From the NCBI RefSeq assembly GCF_002159175.1, contig NZ_NFGZ01000002.1, positions 1 through 64,000 of the forward strand: DNA of 64,000 bases, given 5' to 3'. The notes under the pieces are model-generated. The model ran no database searches. It saw only the letters and a list, made by a program, of their open reading frames with translations, and was not told the DNA's origin. The position numbers and the translations under genes were made by a program. This document shows positions 51,802-59,703 of the stretch, in pieces; positions within the stretch are counted from its first letter, which is position 1, and every line of letters starts with the position of its first letter. The stretch comes from Flavonifractor sp. An92 (GTDB lineage: Bacteria; Bacillota; Clostridia; Oscillospirales; Oscillospiraceae).

Positions 51802-52872
51802 ATGATCGAGCGTATTACTGTCATCGGCGCCGGTTCCACCGGCCATGCTGTGGCCGGCGTTATGTCCATGCGGGGCTTTACCGTGACCCTCTACGACCAT
51901 GAGCGTTTCCAGAAGGAGCTGGACGCCGTGCGGGAGCTGGGCTTCATCCAGCTGCGGGGCAAGATCCGCGGCATCGGCAAGCCCGCCTGCGTCACCAGTA
52001 ACCCGGCTGAGGCTATCAAGGGCGCGCAGGCCATCTTTGTGGACGTACCCTCCGACCGCCACGAGGAGGTGGCCCGGGCCATCGCCCCCTATCTGGAGGA
52101 CGGCCAGCACATCCTCATCATCCCCGGCAACCTGGGCTCCTTCGTGTTCCGGAAGGTCTTTGACGAGCTGGGCGTCACCGCCAAGGTGACCCTCACCGAG
52201 AAGGAGGGCAACTTCTGCCCCTGCCGCCTCTCCGCCCCCGCCGAGGTCACCGTGGGCCTGCCCCTGAACCTGAAGGGCAAGGTGGCCTCCCTCCCCGCCT
52301 CCGATACCGAGCGGGTGCTCAAGGACCTGGAGGGCGTGGTGGAGTACAGCGCCAACCGCAACGTGTTCGAGGGCGTCATCAACGCCGGCAACGTCATCAA
52401 TCACATCGCCAGCACCGTCCTCTCCGCCGCTGAGATCGACCACAAGGGCGAGAAGTACTCCCTCTTCAAGTACGCCTTCACCCCCGCCGTGGTCCACTGC
52501 ATCCGCAAGATCGCCGCCGAGCGGGCCGCTGTCATCGAGGCCATGGGCATGACCGTCCACGGCAATCCCACCGGCATGATCGACAAGGTGCTCCACCTGG
52601 AGGACCACCCCGAGGTCCACGTCTTTTACGAGTACATGGACGGCCCCTACGCCCTGGATCACCGCTACCTCCACGAGGACTGCGGCTGCGGCGGCGCCTT
52701 CGCCCTGTCGGTGGCCAAGCGCCTGGGTCTGGAGATGCCGGTGCTGGAGTCCTTCCTGGGTGTGGCCGGCGCCATCAACGACCGGGACTATATCCACGGC
52801 GGCCGGACGCTGGAGAATCTGGGCTTCCCGGCGGAGATGACCCTGGAGGAAATTTACGAGAAGATCTCCTGA
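51802..52872 (+). CDS. NAD/NADP octopine/nopaline dehydrogenase family protein
   Basis: The 356-residue protein has an N-terminal Rossmann fold (ITVIGAGSTGHAVAGVMSMRG) and the C-terminal helical domain of opine dehydrogenases, with the conserved H in the NVINHIAS region (about 205). The family reduces an imine formed from an amino acid and a 2-oxo acid, or the reverse. The ATG at 51802 has AAAGGAGA at good spacing; an ATG at 51790 directly abuts the same site and is rejected. It is transcribed with the DASS carrier, so its substrate may be the imported compound. The exact opine is unknown. Confidence 0.83.
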   Translation: MIERITVIGAGSTGHAVAGVMSMRGFTVTLYDHERFQKELDAVRELGFIQLRGKIRGIGKPACVTSNPAEAIKGAQAIFVDVPSDRHEEVARAIAPYLEDGQHILIIPGNLGSFVFRKVFDELGVTAKVTLTEKEGNFCPCRLSAPAEVTVGLPLNLKGKVASLPASDTERVLKDLEGVVEYSANRNVFEGVINAGNVINHIASTVLSAAEIDHKGEKYSLFKYAFTPAVVHCIRKIAAERAAVIEAMGMTVHGNPTGMIDKVLHLEDHPEVHVFYEYMDGPYALDHRYLHEDCGCGGAFALSVAKRLGLEMPVLESFLGVAGAINDRDYIHGGRTLENLGFPAEMTLEEIYEKIS

Positions 52873-52892
52873 TCCATACGGCTTATCCAAAT

Positions 52893-52937
52893 CCCCCCGC
52901 ACAGCCTCTCAGCAGGCTGTGCGGGGGGATTGTTTTT
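52893..52937 (+). terminator. Terminator of the DASS/opine operon
   Basis: A 14-bp perfect stem (CCCCCCGCACAGCC and complement) is followed by ATTGTTTTTT. Confidence 0.92.
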
Positions 52938-52974
52938 TGGATAGAAAGTGCGGGGGCGTGCATTGGCAGCCCAG

Positions 52975-53024
52975 AAAAAATCCCCTTATGAGGGCCCGGT
53001 TGATACCGGGTCCCCATAAGGGGA
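52975..53024 (-). terminator. Terminator of the M20/DUF5058 operon
   Basis: A 20-base arm pair (TCCCCTTATGaGGgCCCGGT with ACCGGGtCCCCATAAGGGGA) lies after the M20 stop. On the minus strand TTTTTT follows. Confidence 0.9.
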
Positions 53025-53044
53025 AAGGAGTGGTGAAGTGTGAT

Positions 53045-54235
53045 TCAGTGTTCCTCCAGCCAGCGCTTGGCCAGGTAGGCCATGGCGGCAGTTCCAATGT
53101 ACAGGGGCTCTTCTTTCAGGAGCACTTTGGGGTTGTGCATGGGATATTGGGCGCCCTCTGCCGCGCTGTTGACGGCCAGGCCGACCTGGATACCGGGTAC
53201 TCTGGCGAGAACATTGCCGAAGTCCTCGGAGGCCATACCAGGCTCTCCATGCTTTTCCGCGACGCCGGCCTCTCCGACCAGCTCGCGGAAATAGCGCAGC
53301 GCATCCGCGCGGACAGCGGCATCGTTGTAGAGAGGGGAACAGCCGCCCAGTACGGTGAAGTCCACATCGGCCTGCAGCGCAGCGCCTACGCCGGTCAGAA
53401 TGGCCTCCATGCGCTTCAGACAGCGCTGGCGGACCTGTTCGTCAAAGGTGCGCAGCGTGCCTTCGATGACTGCCGTATCCGGGATGATGTTCGGGGCCTT
53501 GCCGCTGTGGAAGGAGCCCTGCGTCAGAACCGCGGTGTCTTTGCTGCCCAACTCACGGGCGTTGATCTGCTGCAGCGCCACCAGGATATGGGCGGCCACT
53601 GCGATGGGGTCGATGGTCTGGGAGGGGTAGGCACCGTGGCCGCCCTTTCCGTGTACCGTGATGCGGTAGCTGTCACAGGAGGCCAGGGCGGCGCCTGCAT
53701 CTGCGATGGACAGGGTGCCGCTGGGGAAGGGAGCCAGCCCGTTGACATGCAGGGTGATGGCGGCGTCCACCTTGGGGTTTTCCAGGACGCCGGCCTGGAG
53801 CATGCGCTCGGCACCGAGAAAGACCTCTTCGCCGGGCTGGAACATCAGCTTGACTGTGCCGCGGAGCTCGTCCTCGTGGGCCTTGAGCAGTGCGGCGACC
53901 CCCAGGAGCATGGCGGTATGCATGTCATGGCCGCAGGAGTGGGCACAGCCATTTTCGCTGGCAAACGGGAGCCCGGTCTCCTCCTTCATGGGGAGGGCAT
54001 CCATGTCGGCCCGGAGGAGGATGCAGGGCCCCTCCTTTTTGCCGCCCAGCAGGACCACCAGACCGCTGTCGCAGATCTCTTCCGGGGTACAATGGAGCTC
54101 GAGAAGCCGTTTTTTCACATAGGCCACCGTTTCCGGCAGCGTGCCTCCGACTTCCGGGTGTGCATGAAGCCAACGGCGGTCCTGGACCAACCGTTCCTGG
54201 AGCTCCTGCGCTTCTTTCAGAAAGGGATTCATCAA
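53045..54235 (-). CDS. M20 family amidohydrolase
   Basis: The 396-residue protein has metal motifs HSCGHDMHTAMLLG (about 100-113) and PGEE (about 137), a lid/dimer domain in the middle, and a late SEDFG. It belongs to the M20D group (hippurate or N-acyl-amino-acid hydrolases), cytosolic. A ribosome site (AGGAGG) precedes the ATG. It is the last gene of an operon with two membrane proteins, which probably import its amide substrate (an N-acyl or peptide-like amino acid). Confidence 0.9.
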   Translation of the reverse strand: MMNPFLKEAQELQERLVQDRRWLHAHPEVGGTLPETVAYVKKRLLELHCTPEEICDSGLVVLLGGKKEGPCILLRADMDALPMKEETGLPFASENGCAHSCGHDMHTAMLLGVAALLKAHEDELRGTVKLMFQPGEEVFLGAERMLQAGVLENPKVDAAITLHVNGLAPFPSGTLSIADAGAALASCDSYRITVHGKGGHGAYPSQTIDPIAVAAHILVALQQINARELGSKDTAVLTQGSFHSGKAPNIIPDTAVIEGTLRTFDEQVRQRCLKRMEAILTGVGAALQADVDFTVLGGCSPLYNDAAVRADALRYFRELVGEAGVAEKHGEPGMASEDFGNVLARVPGIQVGLAVNSAAEGAQYPMHNPKVLLKEEPLYIGTAAMAYLAKRWLEEH

Positions 54236-54267
54236 ATGACACCTCCTAAAGAATCAGACGAAGAGGG

Positions 54268-55008
54268 TTATTTCTGCTCCGCGCGGTCCTCACGGGCTCC
54301 ATTGACGCGGTAGACGATGTAAGCGATCAGGATCGTGACGGCGATGGAGCTGGTGGTACCGAAACGGCCCAGAATGGGGGCGATACCGGTCTGGACGAGG
54401 ATGAAGATGAGCACGCCGGGAACGATCCAGCGCAGAGTCTTGAGCACGCCGTACTTGCTGACGCGGAAGGACAGCAGAGCGCCGATCAGAGAGGGGATCA
54501 CGTAATTGAAGGCGTCCAGGACCACAGCGGGGAGCATGGGGATGAACCAGTTGCCCAGCAGGACGACCACGAGCAGCAGGAGAAGGTTCACATATACCGA
54601 CACCGCCACGGCGATGGTGGTAATGATCTGACCCTTGGGGGTGGTGATCTCCACGTTGTAGATGTTCTGCACCGAGCGCGCCACAGGCACGCGGATGTTC
54701 TTGGTGTTACCGGCAAAATAGCTCATATAGAGCGAAGCGGCGCCGATGACGGGGAACCAGGTAAAAGGCTCCGCGATCCACATGCCCACAAACATGGAGG
54801 CGATGCTGGCTGCCGCCGCAATGTAGGTGGAGGCGGGCAGCTGGAATCCCATGACAAAGTAGAGGAACAGAATGGGCAGGAAGGAGAGGAAAAAGGCGAT
54901 GACCATGGTGGAACGGCCGATGACATGGACTTTATCGCTATACGTCGTGTTGAAATCCTGGATGACCTCCGGGCTTTCCTGTACAGAAGTATTGGTATTC
55001 TGGCTCAT
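54268..55008 (-). CDS. Membrane protein, partner of the DUF5058 protein
   Basis: The 246-residue protein has about six membrane segments and a soluble N-terminus of some 30 residues (MSQNTNTSVQESPEVIQDFN). I do not recognise the family. It starts 15 bp after the DUF5058 gene with GGGAGGG upstream, and the M20 gene follows. The constant three-gene layout suggests that both membrane proteins form one transporter for the M20 substrate. The cytosolic start and basic C-terminus are compatible with either orientation. Confidence 0.7.
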   Translation of the reverse strand: MSQNTNTSVQESPEVIQDFNTTYSDKVHVIGRSTMVIAFFLSFLPILFLYFVMGFQLPASTYIAAAASIASMFVGMWIAEPFTWFPVIGAASLYMSYFAGNTKNIRVPVARSVQNIYNVEITTPKGQIITTIAVAVSVYVNLLLLLVVVLLGNWFIPMLPAVVLDAFNYVIPSLIGALLSFRVSKYGVLKTLRWIVPGVLIFILVQTGIAPILGRFGTTSSIAVTILIAYIVYRVNGAREDRAEQK

Positions 55009-55023
55009 ATGGGTCCCTCCCGT

Positions 55024-55737
55024 TCAGTTCATGATAAGATGAGTCAATTCGCCGCCGATCATGCCGCAGACCATTGCGATGGCCATGGTCCACTCTTTCA
55101 GCTTGGGGTGGTTGCTCTTCTGGGCGAGGACTCCGACGCCCAGCGCACAGAAAAGACCCACAATGATGGTGACCGTGTTGGGAACGCTGGCGCTGCCCTG
55201 CTCCAGAGCCCAGTAACCGATAAAGCCCATCTCAGCACCCATACTCAGCATGGGGATAAAAGAGCGCTTTTTCTGGGAGGCCTTGATCATGGCCTTGTCC
55301 AGCGGCTTGCAGGTGATGAGCAGGTGAATGAAATAGGGAGCGCTGGCGATGGTCATGCCGAACAGGGCCACTGTCATGGCCGCCTCGGTAAAGTTGGCGT
55401 CGCCAAAGGAGAGACCCATGGACTCCACGGCGATATTGGCGTTGAGAAGCTCAAAGTCGGCAGCACCAATGACGCCGCAGCGCATGAAGGTGACCACAGA
55501 GCCGACAATCGGAATCAGGGAGAGGACGACGACCATAGCGGAAAAGGCAGGGCCGATGGTCCCAACGGCGCTGGTTTTTACCGCTTCGCGCAGTTCAGCC
55601 GAGGTGTAGAGTTGGTGCTTGCGGTTGAATTTCAGAGCATGCCGCAAAAACAGAGTCGCCTGAAGTACGACAAACAAAATCAGAATAGCGGCAAAGGGCA
55701 GAATAAGGGTGTTTACTCTGCTGACAGGATCTGACAT
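55024..55737 (-). CDS. DUF5058 family membrane protein
   Basis: The 237-residue protein has about six membrane segments, begins SRVNTLILPFAAILILFVVLQ and has the conserved middle region of DUF5058 (SAMVVVLSLIPIVGSVVTFMRCGVIGAADFE). The family is uncharacterised and commonly sits beside M20 peptidases in Clostridia. AAGGAGGAG precedes the ATG at 55737; the longer frame to 55983 adds non-coding-looking residues and is rejected. A transporter role is inferred from context only. Confidence 0.78.
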   Translation of the reverse strand: MSDPVSRVNTLILPFAAILILFVVLQATLFLRHALKFNRKHQLYTSAELREAVKTSAVGTIGPAFSAMVVVLSLIPIVGSVVTFMRCGVIGAADFELLNANIAVESMGLSFGDANFTEAAMTVALFGMTIASAPYFIHLLITCKPLDKAMIKASQKKRSFIPMLSMGAEMGFIGYWALEQGSASVPNTVTIIVGLFCALGVGVLAQKSNHPKLKEWTMAIAMVCGMIGGELTHLIMN

Positions 55738-55973
55738 AATAACTTCTCCTCCTTTGTGAGCTGCGTGGGGATATTTCTGGGACGATGTCCGATTCCCACA
55801 CCGTTTCTCCCTTTGCTGTCCGGACAGCAGGTCGATTGCTTGTGATTCTATAACAGCATGGCCATGCTTGTTACCCTTGACACGTGGGTACTGCGACCCA
55901 GAGGCGGTGTTGTTTTCATCCGAGGAGTTCATGCAACATTGCCGGAAGAGAGGTGGTATACAAGTTTGATAAT

Positions 55974-56002
55974 AGTTAAGCATACAACTAGAATGGTGTC
56001 AA
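55974..56002 (-). promoter_or_regulatory. Candidate promoter of the DUF5058/M20 operon
   Basis: On the minus strand TTGACA (55997-56002) and TTAACT (55974-55979) are separated by 17 bp. It lies about 235 bp before the DUF5058 start, leaving a long leader in which I see no gene. Confidence 0.45.
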
Positions 56003-56013
56003 AATCTGAAATT

Positions 56014-56028
56014 TGATATCCCATATCA
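56014..56028. promoter_or_regulatory. Palindrome TGATAT-CCC-ATATCA, likely LysR operator
   Basis: A perfect 6-bp dyad with a 3-base centre lies between the divergent DUF5058 and LysR promoters, 12 bp upstream of the leftward -35 box. LysR proteins bind 15-bp interrupted dyads of this kind, with T at one end and A at the other. Confidence 0.5.
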
Positions 56029-56125
56029 GAAAATATTGTAGCCAAGGAATGAGTTGATCAGCAAAAAAAGTCGTAAAATATAAAAAGGTAAGAAAAATAA
56101 TCGGAATTCACGATCTTTGCTGGAA

Positions 56126-56154
56126 TTTACAATCCAATCTGAGCAAGGTATAAT
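56126..56154 (+). promoter_or_regulatory. Promoter of the LysR pair
   Basis: TTTACA (56126-56131) and TATAAT (56149-56154) are separated by exactly 17 bp, 47 bp before the first LysR start. Confidence 0.75.
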
Positions 56155-56201
56155 GAGGAACAACGGATACGTCATACAAGCGATCATGGAGAAGATTTGG
56201 G

Positions 56202-57197
56202 ATGAAATTGGAAATTTTTCGCTATATATTGGAGGTGGATCGCCTCCATTCCATCTCGGCGGCCGCCCGGTCCCTCCACATCCGGCAGACCACGTTGAGC
56301 GCAGCGGTGAAGAGTGTGGAAGAGGAGCTGGGCTATCCCATTTTTCAGCGCACGCCCAGCGGGGTGGCGGCCACCCAGCCCGGCGAGCAGTTTCTGGCCC
56401 TGGCCTGGGAGATCCACATCAAGTATGAGGAGCTCCTCCGCCTGAAGCAGCGCACCACCGAGGGGGGACCTACTGTGCACCTGCTGCTCCCACCGTCGGT
56501 GATGGCCTGCCTGCCCCTGCCGCTGACCCGGCTCTACGGCCAGTTTGAACTGCGGGGCAATCTGAGCTTTGAGGAGTGCCTGAGCGTGGAGGTGGGTAAC
56601 CGGATTGCGGCGGGACATGCCAATCTCGGTCTGGCCTATCTGACGGAGGAGAACATCCGCCAGTACGAGGCTGAGACGGCCAGCGGGACTCTGCGCCTTC
56701 AGCGCCTGCTGTGGGACCGCATTGAGCTGCTGGTGGCCAGGACCCACCCGCTGGCCGGACTGGAGCGGGTGGATATGGACCAGCTCTACAACGAGCGCCT
56801 GGCCACGGAAAAAACAGTGCGGGACGACGCGATCCTGGGCAAGCGGCTGCTGAAATGGAACAAGGTCACCAAGTTCACCGATGTGGATCTGATGAAGCAG
56901 GCTATTCTGGAGCAGCAGATGATCGGGTTCCTGCCCCGCTACACGCTGCTCTCCGAGGGCAACGCCTCCGAGATGTCCCGCTTCTCGGTGGTGCCGGTGG
57001 AGCACACCGAGCGGGAAAATCGCCTGGCCCTGTGCCTCATCCAGCGCGAGGAGCGGGTTCTGGGCTACCAGGAAAAGATTCTGAGCTCCTGTATTCAGGA
57101 CTATTTCAGTCAGTTCTGCCGGGAGCACCCGGGATTCGGAGAGGAGGGCGTGGAGCATGCGGATGGAGCATCTTCAGTACCTGATCGAGATCAATAA
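56202..57197 (+). CDS. LysR family transcriptional regulator (first of an overlapping pair)
   Basis: The 331-residue protein has an N-terminal winged helix (IFRYILEVDRLHSISAAARSLHIRQTTLSAAVKSVEEELGYPIF) and a C-terminal periplasmic-binding-like effector domain, with the usual LysR length plus a short tail. It is divergent from the DUF5058/M20 operon with a perfect palindrome between them, so that operon is its likely target. Its last 41 bp overlap the second LysR gene. Confidence 0.88.
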   Translation: MKLEIFRYILEVDRLHSISAAARSLHIRQTTLSAAVKSVEEELGYPIFQRTPSGVAATQPGEQFLALAWEIHIKYEELLRLKQRTTEGGPTVHLLLPPSVMACLPLPLTRLYGQFELRGNLSFEECLSVEVGNRIAAGHANLGLAYLTEENIRQYEAETASGTLRLQRLLWDRIELLVARTHPLAGLERVDMDQLYNERLATEKTVRDDAILGKRLLKWNKVTKFTDVDLMKQAILEQQMIGFLPRYTLLSEGNASEMSRFSVVPVEHTERENRLALCLIQREERVLGYQEKILSSCIQDYFSQFCREHPGFGEEGVEHADGASSVPDRDQ

Positions 57198-58095
57198 CTA
57201 TCACTCCATATCGGCGGCCGCCCAGGCCCTCTACCTGAGCCAGACCACCCTCAGCGCCATTCTGAAAGGGGTGGAGGAGGAGCTGGGCTTTCCCATCTTC
57301 CTGCGCACACACAACGGCGTACAGCCCACCACCGAGGGGGAGGAGGCCCTGGCCCTGATCTGGGAGATCCTCTCCCGCTATGAGGAGATTCAGGGCCTGG
57401 GCGGGGCGGATACCTCCCGGCGGCCGGTCCCCATCCTCCTCTCGCCCACCATCAACGAGGCCCTCAGCCTCCCCCTCAGCCGCCGCTTTCTGGAGCGGGA
57501 GCCGGAGGGCAATCTGGAGTTCCACATCGAGGTGGGGGACGAGATCGGTAACCGCATTCTGAACAATGACGGCAACATCGGCGTGACTTACTACACCCAG
57601 CGCCACCTGGAGGAATACCGGGCCATCGCGTCCAAATACCAGGTGGAGGTGGAGGTCCTGTGCCGGGATAAGCTCTACCTCCTCATGCGCCGGGACCACC
57701 CGCTGGCCGGGCGGCGCAGCATTTCGGTGGACGAGCTGTGTGATCTGAATTTTGCCATTCTGGCCCATTTCAACACCCAGGAGGACTCCATCGCCCAGCC
57801 CCGCTACCTGGGCCACGGCAACCGCTACACCACCTTCCCCAATGTGACCCTCCTGAAGCGGGCGGTGTGCAGCGGAAATGTGGTCTCTCTTCTGAGCGGC
57901 TATGCCATCCAGCACGGCAGCGAGAACTGCCCGGAAGAGCTGCTGGGCATTCCCCTGACCGGCACCCGAGAGGAGAACGCCATTCTGATGTGCCTCATCC
58001 ACCGCCCCGACTCCAGCGTGCGCTACCAGGAAAAGGTGGCCATCCAGTGCATCAAGGAGCATTTCGCAGCCCTGGACTGGCGAGAGAGCACCTGA
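57157..58095 (+). CDS. LysR family transcriptional regulator (second of an overlapping pair)
   Basis: The 312-residue protein is a paralogue of the preceding regulator: the HTH (IEINNYHSISAAAQALYLSQTTLSAILKGVEEELGFPIF) matches it closely, with lower similarity in the effector domain. GGAGG eight bases before the ATG at 57157, inside the first gene, supports the 41-bp overlap. It was probably created by tandem duplication. A strong terminator follows, so the two form a closed unit. Confidence 0.88.
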   Translation: MRMEHLQYLIEINNYHSISAAAQALYLSQTTLSAILKGVEEELGFPIFLRTHNGVQPTTEGEEALALIWEILSRYEEIQGLGGADTSRRPVPILLSPTINEALSLPLSRRFLEREPEGNLEFHIEVGDEIGNRILNNDGNIGVTYYTQRHLEEYRAIASKYQVEVEVLCRDKLYLLMRRDHPLAGRRSISVDELCDLNFAILAHFNTQEDSIAQPRYLGHGNRYTTFPNVTLLKRAVCSGNVVSLLSGYAIQHGSENCPEELLGIPLTGTREENAILMCLIHRPDSSVRYQEKVAIQCIKEHFAALDWREST

Positions 58096-58103
58096 CCACA
58101 AAC

Positions 58104-58144
58104 GCCCCCGATCCCACGGCCTGGGATCGGGGGCTTGCTGTTTT
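58104..58144 (+). terminator. Terminator of the LysR pair
   Basis: A 13-bp perfect stem (GCCCCCGATCCCA and complement) is followed by TTGCTGTTTT. Confidence 0.88.
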
Positions 58145-58232
58145 GGGGCACGTTCCGGTGGCGAAACGGGCAGAATTATGCTATTCTAAAAGAAAGGAGA
58201 GCATCTGTGTGATCCGGACCTGCTGCGGGAGA

Positions 58233-58259
58233 GGAGCCGCAATCACACCTCACCCCAGG
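58233..58259 (-). repeat. Right att half-site / terminal inverted repeat
   Basis: Read on the minus strand inward from 58255, the arm is GGGTGAGGTGTGATTGCGGC. It is the inverted partner of the left arm at 25621, with CA (58256-58257) as the centre. The outer CCCCAGG (58253-58259) is shared with the left junction. Confidence 0.75.
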
Positions 58260-58440
58260 CCGCGTCGAAAGAGATGGAGATCATCTTCTGATCCCGCTCC
58301 ACGCTGTAAATGGGCAGCTGTCGGGTGGTGGCGGACACTCCCACCACCGCCGGATGGTTCACCACCGCGAAGATGGCGCAGGCGGCCAGCGCGCACAGGA
58401 TCAGGGTGACCACGCGGCGGCGCAGGATGATGCATTTCAT
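58243..58440 (-). pseudogene. Polysaccharide deacetylase, 5' fragment
   Basis: The frame encodes a signal-anchor (MKCIILRRRVVTLILCALAA) and runs through LPIYSVERDQKMISISFDAAWG, the conserved opening of sporulation-type (PdaB-like) polysaccharide deacetylases. It then breaks off into EV and a stop. AGGAGG lies before the ATG, so the gene start is native. The missing continuation NEDTQQ begins at 25613 on the same strand, 32.6 kb away. Joining the two at CCTGGGG gives ...AWGNEDTQ... in frame. If an intact copy is needed for spore cortex or wall change, this strain must have another or have lost the function. Confidence 0.85.
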
Positions 58441-58542
58441 AAGCGTACCTCCTCAAAGCACTTTTTCTTACGATATGTGCGGGAAAAGAGGGTTAGCACC
58501 GGGAGAGAGGGGGACAAACCTGGCTGACTGCGCAGAAAAAAC

Positions 58543-58564
58543 ACGGAGAAAATTCCGTCTCCGT
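58543..58564 (-). terminator. Hairpin upstream of the deacetylase start
   Basis: ACGGAGA and TCTCCGT form a stem, followed on the minus strand by TTTTTT. It could end a leftward transcript or act as an attenuator in the deacetylase leader. It almost touches the -35 box of the rightward tdh promoter. Confidence 0.45.
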
Positions 58565-58566
58565 AC

Positions 58567-58595
58567 TTGACAGGCGGGCCGTTCCATTGTATATT
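58567..58595 (+). promoter_or_regulatory. Promoter of the tdh-kbl operon
   Basis: A consensus TTGACA (58567-58572) and TATATT (58590-58595) are separated by 17 bp, about 55 bp before the tdh start. Confidence 0.8.
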
Positions 58596-58650
58596 GTCCA
58601 TAAGAAAAAGACGAAAAAACCTAGAATGTTTATGATAGGAGGACATAAAG

Positions 58651-59685
58651 ATGCAAATGATGGACGCATTGGTCAAGACCGCCCCCGGTGTGGGCCTGGA
58701 GCTGCGCCAGGTGCCCGTGCCCGAGCCCGGACCCGGCGAGGTCCTCATCAAGGTGCACAAGACCGCCATCTGCGGCACCGACGTGCACATCTACAACTGG
58801 GACCCCTGGGCCCAGCTGCACATCAAGCCCCCCATGGTCATCGGCCATGAGTATGTGGGCGAGATCGCCAAGCTGGGCGCCGGCGTCACCGGCCTGACCG
58901 TGGGCCAGCGGGTCAGCGGCGAGGGCCACATCACCTGCGGCCACTGCCGCAACTGCCACAACGGCAACATCCAGTGGTGCAAGTACACCAACAGCGTGGG
59001 CGTGGACCGGGACGGCGCTTTCGCCGAATACGTCTGCATCCCCGAGTCCAACGTCATCATCATCCCCGAGAACCTGCCCGAGGACGTGGTGGCCTTCTTT
59101 GACGCGGTGGGCAACGCCACCCACACCGCCCTCATGTGGAACCTGGTGGGCGAGGATGTGCTCATCACCGGCGCCGGCCCCATCGGCATCATCGCCGCCG
59201 GCATCTGTAAGTACGCCGGTGCCCGCCGGGTGGTCATCACCGACGTGAACGACTACCGCCTGGAGCTGGCCCGCAGCATGGGCGCTGACGCCGCGGTGAA
59301 CGTGGCCCGGGAGGACCTGAACGCCGTCATGCAGAAGCAGGGCCTGGTGGAGGGCTTCGACATCGGCCTGGAGATGAGCGGCAACGGCAGCGCCCTGGAC
59401 CAGATGGTGGGCGTCATGCGCAACGGCGGCAAGATCAGCCTCTTGGGTATCTCCAACAAGCCCGTGCCCATGGATATGAACAACATCATCTGCAAGGGCC
59501 TGACCCTCCAGGGCATCTACGGCCGCAAGATGGACAACTGGCACCAGATGTCCTACATGGTGCAGGGCGGCCTGGACCTGAGCCCGGTCATCACCCACCG
59601 CTACCACTACACCCAGTTCCAGGAGGGCTTCGACGCCATGAACAGCGGCAAGTCCGGCAAGGTCATCCTGGACTGGACCAAGTAA
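58651..59685 (+). CDS. tdh: L-threonine 3-dehydrogenase
   Basis: The 344-residue zinc-dependent medium-chain dehydrogenase oxidises L-threonine to 2-amino-3-oxobutanoate with NAD+. Catalytic zinc ligands Cys41 (AICGTD) and His66-Glu67 (GHE) are present, as are the structural-zinc cysteines 96, 99, 102 and 110. The Rossmann motif is LITGAGPIGIIAAGI. Length matches the E. coli-type enzyme. AGGAGG eight bases upstream fixes the ATG at 58651. It is followed 18 bp later by kbl, the next pathway step. The codon bias is very strong, suggesting high expression. Confidence 0.95.
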   Translation: MQMMDALVKTAPGVGLELRQVPVPEPGPGEVLIKVHKTAICGTDVHIYNWDPWAQLHIKPPMVIGHEYVGEIAKLGAGVTGLTVGQRVSGEGHITCGHCRNCHNGNIQWCKYTNSVGVDRDGAFAEYVCIPESNVIIIPENLPEDVVAFFDAVGNATHTALMWNLVGEDVLITGAGPIGIIAAGICKYAGARRVVITDVNDYRLELARSMGADAAVNVAREDLNAVMQKQGLVEGFDIGLEMSGNGSALDQMVGVMRNGGKISLLGISNKPVPMDMNNIICKGLTLQGIYGRKMDNWHQMSYMVQGGLDLSPVITHRYHYTQFQEGFDAMNSGKSGKVILDWTK

Positions 59686-59703
59686 AAAAGGAGGATACGG
59701 GCC

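Larger units (their letters stand above)
25616..58259. mobile_element. 32.6-kb integrated element disrupting a polysaccharide deacetylase gene
   Basis: The deacetylase gene is cut into a 3' part at 25622 and a 5' part at 58253, in the order and orientation expected for a simple insertion. Both junctions carry CCCCAGG (25616-25622 and 58253-58259). Bringing the inner ends together gives two arms around CA that match at 17 of 22 positions as inverted repeats, the form of a serine-integrase attP. The cargo is metabolic, plus one large serine recombinase (31632-33155). No conjugation or phage structural genes are seen. The recombinase lies 6 kb from the left end rather than at it, so it is a candidate, not a proven integrase. 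Confidence 0.72.

Noticed and set aside
55738-55983. Extended N-terminus of the DUF5058 protein
   Set aside because: Soluble, unconserved-looking sequence with no ribosome site at its start; AAGGAGGAG before 55737 marks the true start.
25616-58259. Conjugative element or prophage
   Set aside because: No relaxase, type IV secretion, capsid, terminase or lysis genes are visible inside; only a serine recombinase and metabolic cargo.
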